Assembly: GCA_026986235.1 (NCBI GenBank)
Contig: JALSOY010000214.1
Span: 1-8,287, forward strand
Reading direction: 5' to 3'
DNA: 8,287 nt
DNA from: Caldifarciminota bacterium
Lineage (GTDB): Bacteria; Hydrothermota; Hydrothermia; B15-G9; WFZT01
Numbering within the stretch: the first letter of the stretch is position 1; each line of letters starts with the position of its first letter. Shown here in pieces: positions 1 through 6,743 of the stretch. The notes under the pieces are model-generated. The model searched no databases and was not told the origin of the DNA. It worked only from the letters and a program-made list of their open reading frames with translations. The translations under genes were made by a program, and so were the position numbers.

Positions 1-390
1 CTACCCATTGTACCCAGAGACATGACATACAGTGAATACAAAGTCCTTACCTGGGAAATAGGCTATGAAGATTACCTTTTTTCGTCGTTTATTCCAGGAT
101 ACATGCACTTTATGCTCGACAGGAAGAAAACTGCGTTCGCAATAGTATTTTCCCGCCTCATATCCACTGCCGTTATGGTTTACGGAATTGCGACCTTATA
201 TTCGGAGCTCTCTAATCCCGATCTGGATGTGGATAAAGGGCGTAAGAGGTTGACGCTGGGTATATCCACCATGATTGGCGGATTTATCGGGAATCTGTTT
301 TTTACAGCCTATGATGTGGCACATGGCAAATGGTTACTCAGGGAAATGCGTGCCCGGATCTTTTTCAAATATAGGGGATTTGTCGAATAA
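1..390 (+). CDS. Small membrane protein of unknown function, 5' end outside the window
   Basis: The frame is open from base 1, with seven codons ahead of the first ATG (base 22), and that ATG has no convincing ribosome binding site. The gene therefore most likely starts upstream of the window; 129 codons plus the stop are visible. Counting from base 1, the protein shows a FIPGYMHF motif at about residues 30-37, a probable membrane segment at about 45-67 (TAFAIVFSRL onward) and another at about 84-104 (LTLGISTMIGG onward), then a basic tail. A proline-glycine 'IPGY' turn ahead of two hydrophobic helices is common in small integral membrane proteins, but I do not recognise this family and assign no function. 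It ends 54 bases before the bcs genes, and a promoter candidate lies in that gap, so it is probably a separate transcription unit. No hairpin terminator is visible after it, so read-through is possible. Confidence 0.75.
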   Translation, partial: LPIVPRDMTYSEYKVLTWEIGYEDYLFSSFIPGYMHFMLDRKKTAFAIVFSRLISTAVMVYGIATLYSELSNPDLDVDKGRKRLTLGISTMIGGFIGNLFFTAYDVAHGKWLLREMRARIFFKYRGFVE

Positions 391-394
391 AAAC

Positions 395-423
395 TTGACT
401 TGTGTTGCAATTTCAATTTAAAT
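395..423 (+). promoter_or_regulatory. Sigma-70-like promoter of the bcs operon
   Basis: A -35 hexamer TTGACT (395-400, 5 of 6 to consensus) is followed, after a 17-base spacer, by a -10 hexamer TTAAAT (418-423, 4 of 6) in an AT-rich stretch. Transcription would start near base 430, giving a leader of about 15 bases that holds the Shine-Dalgarno sequence AAAGGAGAG (431-439) and then the ATG at 445. This is the only promoter-like site I see ahead of the five tightly packed genes that follow. It is a pattern match only. Confidence 0.5.
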
Positions 424-444
424 TAAAGGAAAAGGAGAGTAATC

Positions 445-1110
445 ATGAAAGAATCGTTCTGGGATCTTGGTGAGAAGGAAGAGGAGGCTGTCGAAAAGAG
501 ACCTTTACCGGTTGCCATTAAGAGTGGTCGCATACAGTTCTTCAACAGTCCCGTTGAAATAATGATCACGGAAGACTTTCTTAATGCGATTACCTCCGTT
601 CTCAACGAATACGAAGAAGGTCTGGAGATCCTTTTTGAGATCGGTACGAAGTGGGGAGAGATGTTTTACAGGAGGATGGACAATTTCATCAATTCCAACT
701 ATGGTGAATCCATAAACGACCTCGAAGTGGAGCTTTTTATTAAGATTCTCAACGATTACCTACTTTTGAGACGCTGGGCGGAAATTGACCTGACACATGC
801 GAGGAAGGAAAAGCAATTTTACATCCTTCCCGTGTACTCACCCCTCGCTTACGGCAGCAGTGAAGAGGTGATGCCCACCGCCAGATTGCTTGCCGGTTTT
901 TTCACCGGCGTCTTTTCATCACTGATCGGGAAAGGCATAAGAGCCACCGAGATCACGAGCTTTGAAGGTGGAGAAGGGAAGTTTATTTTCTTCGTGGGGA
1001 CAACCAAAAACATAAGGGAGATCGAGAGGGTACTCAGAGAGAAGCCAGATTACAGGCTCATTTTGAAAAAGCTTGGAATCGGCGTTGGTCATGAAAAAGA
1101 GGTGATTTGA
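445..1110 (+). CDS. bcsD: BcsD-like cellulose synthase accessory subunit
   Basis: A 221-residue cytoplasmic protein with no signal peptide, no membrane segment and no cysteine. Its order of blocks resembles Komagataeibacter BcsD (as I recall that sequence): EILFEIGTKWGE (61-72) against a helix ELLREVGRGMG; DLEVELFIKIL (92-102) against KLQIELNALL; then RRWAEIDL (109-116), a strand and a loop with PLAYGSSEE (133-141); and finally ARLLAGFFTGVFSSL (146-160) against WLAPVLEGLYGRWV. In acetic acid bacteria BcsD is an octameric ring that, with BcsH, forms an intracellular scaffold lining up synthase complexes. This protein is longer than the ~156-residue BcsD, with an acidic N-terminal extension (SFWDLGEKEEE) and a charged C-terminal tail. 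The 145-187 segment also resembles V4R (4-vinyl reductase) domains but lacks their cysteines. The start follows AAAGGAGAG at good spacing. First gene of the bcs operon; its TGA overlaps the next ATG by one base. Assignment by pattern and context, not by alignment. Confidence 0.6.
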   Translation: MKESFWDLGEKEEEAVEKRPLPVAIKSGRIQFFNSPVEIMITEDFLNAITSVLNEYEEGLEILFEIGTKWGEMFYRRMDNFINSNYGESINDLEVELFIKILNDYLLLRRWAEIDLTHARKEKQFYILPVYSPLAYGSSEEVMPTARLLAGFFTGVFSSLIGKGIRATEITSFEGGEGKFIFFVGTTKNIREIERVLREKPDYRLILKKLGIGVGHEKEVI

Positions 1111-1514
1111 TGCTTATCAAAAAGAAACTGAAAAAGGTCTCAAAAGAGGAACCACCTCCGGTTGAAATATCGGAGGACCTTGATGTCAAAGAACTGACAG
1201 AAGAGTACAGGATAAAGGACTTCAAGTACAGATCGTTTTCCGAGGAGGAGAAAGAAGAAATACTCTTCCCGTTACTCGAGGAAAATGCCCCGATAGAAAA
1301 GATACTTGAGGAGGTTTTTAGAGAGTTGCCCCCTGAGCTAAAAGAGGAGATAGAGGAGAAAGTTGAAGAAGTCAGACATGGAGGGAAAGAAACAGCCAGA
1401 AAGTTTTTCCTCTCCTTAATTGAAGAGGAGGAGGGAAGAAAGGCTGTTGAGAAAGTGGTTGAAAAGAGACAGAAAAGTAAGAAAACTGCGAAGGACTTTT
1501 TCTCCTTCGATTAA
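1110..1514 (+). CDS. Small, highly charged protein of unknown function in the bcs operon
   Basis: A 134-residue protein with very high Glu and Lys content and no Cys or Trp. Nothing suggests export or membrane insertion, so it should be cytoplasmic. The N-terminus is basic (IKKKLKKVSK), followed by EEPPPVEI, a likely disordered stretch and predicted helices at about 46-90 and 92-121 that may form coiled coils. The motif K-x-T-A-[RK]-x-F-F occurs twice, at residues 93-100 (KETARKFF) and 124-131 (KKTAKDFF), and the protein ends FFSFD. I chose the ATG at 1110, which overlaps the upstream TGA by one base and follows GAGGTGA (1099-1105), over a TTG at 1107. I recognise no family. From its place between a BcsD-like gene and a ParA-type gene, it could be a counterpart of BcsH (partner of BcsD) or BcsR (small partner of BcsQ). 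That is inference from context, not similarity. Confidence 0.8.
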   Translation: MLIKKKLKKVSKEEPPPVEISEDLDVKELTEEYRIKDFKYRSFSEEEKEEILFPLLEENAPIEKILEEVFRELPPELKEEIEEKVEEVRHGGKETARKFFLSLIEEEEGRKAVEKVVEKRQKSKKTAKDFFSFD

Positions 1515-1523
1515 AGGAGTGAT

Positions 1524-2318
1524 ATGGGAAAAATATACGCCATACTTTCCAAAAAAGGTGGAGTGGGTAAAACGACTGTTGTCATCAACCTTGGAGCCGC
1601 GTTCGCCGAAAGAGGTCAGAAGGTTCTGCTGGTGGATGTTGACCCCCAGAATTCTTTATACCTGGGCATAGGTCTTTACAAGGAGAGGATAGACCGTGGA
1701 AGCTTTGACATCCTGCTGAAAAATGTGAAGCCCGAGGAGGTCATTAGGGAAACGCCTTACAGGAACATCGAAGTGATTCCCAGTGGACCTGTTACCCCTT
1801 ACCTTGAGTGGCGTATTTCGTCGGTCTCAAAAAATCTGGACAGATTGAAAAACTGGCTTGACTACACAGGCGTAAAGGATCGTTATGACTACATTCTGAT
1901 AGATACACCCCCTACATTCAACAGTATAACGGGGAGTGCCGTGGTGGCGTCTGATGCAGTTATGATCACTGTACAGTCTGAGCCCCTTGCTTACAGAACA
2001 TTGCCTGCAGTTTTTGTATTCCTGAGGGACATAAAAGAAAAGCTAAAGCCGAGTTTGAGGGTTCTGGGTATCATTATAAACATGTACGACGGGCGAGAGG
2101 AGCTTATGGTCCAGACGGCTCGTGTTCTTGAAGAAAAGTACAAAAACATCCCTTTCAAAACCAGGATACCCAAAGATTTGAACATAGCAGAGGCACTTGC
2201 CTACGGAAAACCTGTTATTTTTCACGAACCAGGATCTGCAGGAGCGAGGGCATTCAGACTCCTTGCCAAAGAAATCAAAGCCAGGGAAACGGTTCTTGAA
2301 CAGGTGATAAAGAGATGA
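1524..2318 (+). CDS. bcsQ: BcsQ/Soj-type ParA-family ATPase
   Basis: A 264-residue P-loop ATPase of the MinD/ParA superfamily. Visible motifs: the deviant Walker A KGGVGKT (11-17) with signature Lys11 and catalytic Lys16; Walker A' VDVDPQ (37-42, Asp38 and Asp40); Walker B ILIDTPP (124-130); and a Soj-like NMYDGREE segment (186-193). The C-terminal part reads EALAYGKPVI and has the usual ParA spacing. Such ATPases form ATP-dependent sandwich dimers and position cargo; BcsQ in enterobacteria is needed for cellulose synthesis and localises at the pole. The sequence looks closer to chromosomal Soj than to E. coli BcsQ, but no parB-like gene is nearby, which argues for a cellulose role. The ATG follows AAAGGAG (1513-1519), nine bases after the previous stop. 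The stop overlaps the bcsA start as ATGA, indicating translational coupling. Confidence 0.88.
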   Translation: MGKIYAILSKKGGVGKTTVVINLGAAFAERGQKVLLVDVDPQNSLYLGIGLYKERIDRGSFDILLKNVKPEEVIRETPYRNIEVIPSGPVTPYLEWRISSVSKNLDRLKNWLDYTGVKDRYDYILIDTPPTFNSITGSAVVASDAVMITVQSEPLAYRTLPAVFVFLRDIKEKLKPSLRVLGIIINMYDGREELMVQTARVLEEKYKNIPFKTRIPKDLNIAEALAYGKPVIFHEPGSAGARAFRLLAKEIKARETVLEQVIKR

Positions 2319-4438
2319 CGGCCCTCGTAAGAAGAGCTCAGAAGGGCGCCCGAAGGATTGACATTCTCATAGGTGAGTATGTCGGGAGGCACAACTGGCT
2401 TAAAATTATAATTTACATCCTGGCCGTCCTGATCAGCCTGTACTTCATTACTTTTAAAGTTTACTGGCGAGAACAGCTTATAATTTCCACCCCCATCCTG
2501 ATCCTGATGTTCATAATTTATAAGTGGTTCCCACATCAAAGAATCTTCATGCTTACACTGAGCTTCGCACTCTCCCTCAGGTATTTCTACTGGAGGGCAA
2601 CTGAAACCATAAACACCTATTACACTGCCAGCTTCATAGTGAGCGTTCTCCTTTTACTCGCAGAGCTTTACGGATTTATGGTCCTCGTACTTGGATACTT
2701 TGAAATTATTGAACCTATCAACAGGAAGCCTGTTCCTCTTCCTGAAGATATAGACAAGTGGCCCACGGTGGATGTCTTTATACCCACATACAACGAGCCC
2801 ATTGAGATTTTAAGACCCACAATAGCCGCTGCCCTCGCAATGGATTATCCCAAGAAAAAGGTATATGTACTGGACGATGGTAGGCGTCCCGAGGTCAAAA
2901 AGCTTGCCGAAGAGCTTGGAGCCCACTACATCACCCGACCCAACAACGAGGGTGCAAAGGCCGGGAATATCAATAATGCGCTTAAACAGACAAGTGGTGA
3001 CCTCATCGCCATTTTTGACGCAGATCATGTACCCACGAGAAGCTTTTTACAGATGACTGTGGGATTCTTTATAAAAGATCCGAAACTTGCACTCGTCCAG
3101 ACACCCCACCACTTTTACAATCCCGATGTCTATGAAAGAAACCTCTATCTTGAGAAGGTCCTGCCGGAGGAGCAACAGTACTTTTACCATCTCGTTCAGC
3201 CCGGTAAGGACCTCTGGAACGCCGTCTATTTCTGCGGTTCCTGTGCGGTCTTACGAAGGAAGGCACTTGAAGAAATAGGGGGAATAGCTCAAGAAACTGT
3301 TACAGAAGATGCCCACACATCCATAAAGCTCCATGCCAGAGGATGGAATTCTGTTTACCTCGGCATCCCGCAGGCGGCCGGAATCGCAACCGATAGATAT
3401 TCTTACTACATCAGTCAGAGGGGAAGGTGGACAAGGGGAATGATTCAAATATTCAGGCTGGATAACCCCCTCTTTAAAAAGGGTCTCACGATACCTCAAA
3501 GACTGGCTTATTTGAACTCAATGATCCACTTCTTTTCAGGTTATGCAAGAATCGTTTTCATCCTTGCACCATTAAGTTACCTCCTTTTTGGCATTTACCC
3601 CCTTATTGGAACGGCAATTGAGGTGGTCTCCTACGCATTCCCTCACCTTATTGGTGCAGTCCTCACAGGATCTCTCATGTCAAAGAATGTGAGACACTCC
3701 TTCTGGACCGAGATATACGAAACGGCAAGGTCATACTATTCACTTTTGATATCAACCGTTACCCTCATCAATCCAAGGGCCGGACGATTCGTGGTGACGC
3801 CGAAAGTTGCAAAGGAAGACGAGTACTACTTTGACATAAGACCTGTCAGGCCTCTACTTGTACTCCTGATGTTGACCATTCTGGGTATAATCTTCACGCC
3901 AATAAGGTGGAAGAATCACCCGGACGAACTCGACGCCGTTATTATTAACGGTTTCTGGAACCTTTTTAACTTCTTTATCGTCCTCGCATCCACAATGGTC
4001 GCATACGAAAGACCCCAGAGAAGAAGGTATTACCGCGTCGAAGTGGATCTACCATGTCAGGTATGGATAAGGAGTAAAGGATACATCGGTAAAGTCAGTG
4101 ACCTCTCAGAAGGTGGAGCAAAGATCGTTCTCGAAAAGGCTCTCGATCTTCCCAAAGAAATTGACATCATTATTTTTGGGAAACAGGGTAAAAGAGTATT
4201 TTTGAGGGCTGAGGTCGCCTGGTCTGTTAAACTTCAGAACAGGACTGTGGCCGGCCTCAAGTTTAACATTCAGGAAGACGATGTTCAGACGAGAAAGGAC
4301 ATTATTCAGCTCATTTATTCACCCGCTGATAAATGGATTTACACAGAGGCGGAGGAGGACAATCCTCTCAAGTCTCTGGGCAGGGTGATAACAACCCCCT
4401 ACAGGGTACTTGCAAACGCCGTTAAATCCAAAAAGTAA
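2315..4438 (+). CDS. bcsA: Cellulose synthase catalytic subunit with C-terminal PilZ domain
   Basis: Inner-membrane family-2 glycosyltransferase (707 residues) that polymerises UDP-glucose into beta-1,4-glucan and exports the chain. Hydrophobic segments at about 30-46, 55-71, 76-92 and 105-128 precede the GT domain. The catalytic set is complete: FIPTYNE (155-161), DDG (187-189), DAD (235-237), FCGS (306-309), TED (330-332, general base Asp332) and QRGRW (368-372, acceptor site). Further membrane segments lie at about 396-440, 512-530 and 543-563. The gating loop FVVTPK (492-497) matches FxVTxK. The PilZ domain has RxxxR at R570-R574 and DxSxxG at D596-G601, so c-di-GMP activation is expected. 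It is somewhat shorter than Rhodobacter BcsA, mostly at the termini. The start codon overlaps the bcsQ stop (ATGA), and the final ~40 residues after the PilZ domain are charged and unassigned. Confidence 0.96.
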   Translation: MTALVRRAQKGARRIDILIGEYVGRHNWLKIIIYILAVLISLYFITFKVYWREQLIISTPILILMFIIYKWFPHQRIFMLTLSFALSLRYFYWRATETINTYYTASFIVSVLLLLAELYGFMVLVLGYFEIIEPINRKPVPLPEDIDKWPTVDVFIPTYNEPIEILRPTIAAALAMDYPKKKVYVLDDGRRPEVKKLAEELGAHYITRPNNEGAKAGNINNALKQTSGDLIAIFDADHVPTRSFLQMTVGFFIKDPKLALVQTPHHFYNPDVYERNLYLEKVLPEEQQYFYHLVQPGKDLWNAVYFCGSCAVLRRKALEEIGGIAQETVTEDAHTSIKLHARGWNSVYLGIPQAAGIATDRYSYYISQRGRWTRGMIQIFRLDNPLFKKGLTIPQRLAYLNSMIHFFSGYARIVFILAPLSYLLFGIYPLIGTAIEVVSYAFPHLIGAVLTGSLMSKNVRHSFWTEIYETARSYYSLLISTVTLINPRAGRFVVTPKVAKEDEYYFDIRPVRPLLVLLMLTILGIIFTPIRWKNHPDELDAVIINGFWNLFNFFIVLASTMVAYERPQRRRYYRVEVDLPCQVWIRSKGYIGKVSDLSEGGAKIVLEKALDLPKEIDIIIFGKQGKRVFLRAEVAWSVKLQNRTVAGLKFNIQEDDVQTRKDIIQLIYSPADKWIYTEAEEDNPLKSLGRVITTPYRVLANAVKSKK

Positions 4439-4454
4439 ATGGAAGGAGGAGATG

Positions 4455-6743
4455 ATGAGAAAAGTAACTTTCATTCTGGCTTTTTTTGTATTAACAGGAC
4501 TTAACGCAGCCAGGATCCGTAAAAAAACTGCTCCCGGGAAACCTGTAAAAAAGGTGAAGTCCGCCGCGCAGACACAACCTGCTCCTTCGTATTCCGGGAT
4601 TCAGACCTATCGTGCTACATTTGAAAAAGACCTTTATGTAAAAAGGGACATCACCCTCAAGGGACTCCACGCCACCGAAAGACTCACCTTTACAAGACCA
4701 CCGAGATGGAATATCCTCGAAGGCTCGGAAATACACATAATCTTCAACCATTCTGAAGCACTGCTCCCGAGCCTTTCCCACTTATCAATCGCTGTTAACA
4801 ACATTACACTGAAGTCTGTAACTCTTACAAAGGAAAACTCTGTGTCCACCGAGATCGTCCTCCCCATACCACCCTACATCTTAGAGGATTACAATGTCCT
4901 GAGCTTCCTTGTGGACCAGCACTACACCCTCGATTGTGAAGACCCATTCTCCCCTGCTCTCTGGACAAAGATTTCAAAAAAATCATACATTCTCTTCAAA
5001 TACAGGCCCATATCTCCCATCGTCAATCTTGGTGTATTTCCTCATCCGTTCTTCGATAAAAGGGACTACGGGACGAGGGAGATCAACTTCGTTATGCCCA
5101 GCATACCGACGACTACCACGATTCAGGCAATGAGTTATGTGGACTTTATCCTGTCCAACTACATATCTTTTAGAAATGTCAGGGTAAACATTTTCAGGTC
5201 TGCATCTGAAACCGATAAAGATGTAATTCTCGTGGGTACAGTCAAAGAGAACCCCGAAATCCTGAAATTTGCATCCACAGACGAGCTTTTTCCATCAAAG
5301 GGAGTGGGAGTATCACCGGGGACAGGTGTTATCATTGCAAAAAATGATCCCAGAAATCCCAGGAGAGCGGTTTTAATTGTCACTGGAGTAGATCCCAGGG
5401 GCGTCGAGAAGGCCGCCCGTGCCCTATTTGCAGGATCAAAAATCCTTTCAGGTCAGAGAAGTATCATTTATGAAGTCAACGAGGTTGACACATTAAAGGA
5501 AAGGGAACAGAAAGGTTACATCCCGCTTAAAAAGAAATTCGAGTTATCTGAACTGGGAATGGTGGACACCACCGTGCGCGGGTTTTATGCCAAACCTATA
5601 GACATCAATCTGTTTACCCAGCCCGATGCCCAGTTTTTCCCTAAAGGCTCAAGACTCAAGCTCATCTATAGTTACAGTGCAGGTCTCGACGGAAGACTTT
5701 CAATGATAGAGGTTATCATTAATCAGCGATCAGTCGTCTCAAAACTCCTGAGAAACAAGGCTGGAGAAAGTTTTGCAACACTTGATGTTCCTCTCCCAAC
5801 ATGGCTCCTGGGACCTCGAAATCACATGACAGTTATTTTCCACCTGTTCCCTATAAACTTTGATCCCTGCCGCAGAATATCAGATAAACAGATCTGGGGT
5901 ACGATTCACGCAAGTACCACCATTAAACTCGACAGAGAGTATTTTGTTGAAATGCCAGATGTGAGCCTGATAAAATTCTCCGGATACCCTTATACATTAT
6001 GGCAGAACATGAAGGATGTCCTCTTCGTCCTGCCCGACAAATTCAATGTTGAAGACATCCACAACCTCCTACTACTCGTTACCTACTTTGGAAAGGAAAC
6101 TTCTCCTCAATCTGTAAAATTCAAGGTGGTAACACCCGGAATGCTATCCGGACCCGACTACACGAAAGATTATCACTTGATTGCCTTCGGGAACGAGTCC
6201 AACAACAGATTTATCCGGGATCTTTCAGATAGAAAGTACCTCTACATAACAAAGAAAGGTATCAAAAGCTTAAAGACTTTTGAAAAGAAAAAGAAAAGCT
6301 TCTGGAAGAGGATCTTTGGCGGCGAGGAGGAAGGAATTACAACTGAGGTCATAAAGGCCTATGACTACGATTCTGCGGGATTCCTCGAGCAGGTAATTTC
6401 TCCCTTCAATAAAAATAAAACCGTGCTCGTGGTTTACTCGAGGAACACTGCCAACCTCAGGTACCCGCTCGAGGCCCTCCTGATCCCCAGGATACTGACG
6501 AAGTTCAAAAAAGGAAACATCATTGCCGTCAACTCCTCCTTCGAGGTAAGGTCAATTGATGTGGGGAAGAAGCGTATCGTCGGAAAGGTCGGATTTTTCA
6601 AAAAACTCAGGTTCTACATTGCAAAGCACACTCTCCTTCTATCCATCCTCCTTATAATAGCTCTTTACCTCCTCTATAAGGTTGTAAGAGCCATCGTGGA
6701 TGCCTATAAGAAGAGGAGGCTCATGGAAGAGGAAGAGGAGTAA
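4455..6743 (+). CDS. bcsB: Cellulose synthase periplasmic subunit BcsB
   Basis: A 762-residue periplasmic protein anchored by one C-terminal helix, the obligatory partner of BcsA that receives the emerging glucan. The N-terminus is a signal peptide (MRKVTFILAFFVLTG), probably cleaved near Ala18. The body shows the usual duplicated architecture (carbohydrate-binding-like domain plus ferredoxin-like domain, twice). The two halves carry related blocks: LDCEDPFSPALWTKI (Cys161) and DPCRRISDKQIWGTI (Cys472). The membrane helix is at about 726-744, followed by a basic cytoplasmic segment and five glutamates. Length matches the family. ATGs at 4452 and 4455 are both in frame; AGGAGG (4444-4449) is better spaced for 4455. 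An upstream in-frame TTG (4410) lies inside bcsA and would put a charged stretch before the signal peptide, so I rejected it. The last 23 bases overlap the opposite-strand hydrolase gene. Confidence 0.93.
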   Translation: MRKVTFILAFFVLTGLNAARIRKKTAPGKPVKKVKSAAQTQPAPSYSGIQTYRATFEKDLYVKRDITLKGLHATERLTFTRPPRWNILEGSEIHIIFNHSEALLPSLSHLSIAVNNITLKSVTLTKENSVSTEIVLPIPPYILEDYNVLSFLVDQHYTLDCEDPFSPALWTKISKKSYILFKYRPISPIVNLGVFPHPFFDKRDYGTREINFVMPSIPTTTTIQAMSYVDFILSNYISFRNVRVNIFRSASETDKDVILVGTVKENPEILKFASTDELFPSKGVGVSPGTGVIIAKNDPRNPRRAVLIVTGVDPRGVEKAARALFAGSKILSGQRSIIYEVNEVDTLKEREQKGYIPLKKKFELSELGMVDTTVRGFYAKPIDINLFTQPDAQFFPKGSRLKLIYSYSAGLDGRLSMIEVIINQRSVVSKLLRNKAGESFATLDVPLPTWLLGPRNHMTVIFHLFPINFDPCRRISDKQIWGTIHASTTIKLDREYFVEMPDVSLIKFSGYPYTLWQNMKDVLFVLPDKFNVEDIHNLLLLVTYFGKETSPQSVKFKVVTPGMLSGPDYTKDYHLIAFGNESNNRFIRDLSDRKYLYITKKGIKSLKTFEKKKKSFWKRIFGGEEEGITTEVIKAYDYDSAGFLEQVISPFNKNKTVLVVYSRNTANLRYPLEALLIPRILTKFKKGNIIAVNSSFEVRSIDVGKKRIVGKVGFFKKLRFYIAKHTLLLSILLIIALYLLYKVVRAIVDAYKKRRLMEEEEE

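Noticed and set aside
22..390. ATG at base 22 as the true start of the first gene
   Set aside because: The frame is open back to base 1 and there is no Shine-Dalgarno sequence ahead of the ATG, so the gene is more likely truncated by the window edge.
880..1005. V4R ligand- or metal-binding domain in the 221-residue protein
   Set aside because: The segment resembles V4R, but the conserved cysteines are absent (the protein has none) and the overall block order with operon context fits BcsD better.
1107..1514. TTG at 1107 as the start of the charged protein
   Set aside because: The ATG at 1110 is one codon further on, overlaps the previous stop by one base and is better spaced from GAGGTGA.
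1420..1671. An Arg-rich frame crossing from the charged gene into bcsQ
   Set aside because: It lies in another frame over two well-supported genes, and the bcsQ part encodes the conserved Walker A region in the true frame.
4410..4454. Upstream TTG start for bcsB
   Set aside because: It lies within bcsA and would add a charged stretch before a clear signal peptide; a strong AGGAGG directly precedes the ATGs at 4452 and 4455.
6668..6719. Inverted repeat CCTCCTCT / AGAGGAGG near the bcsB end as a terminator
   Set aside because: The loop is 36 bases, there is no T-run on either strand, and the purine-rich arm is simply the Lys/Arg codon run after the membrane helix.
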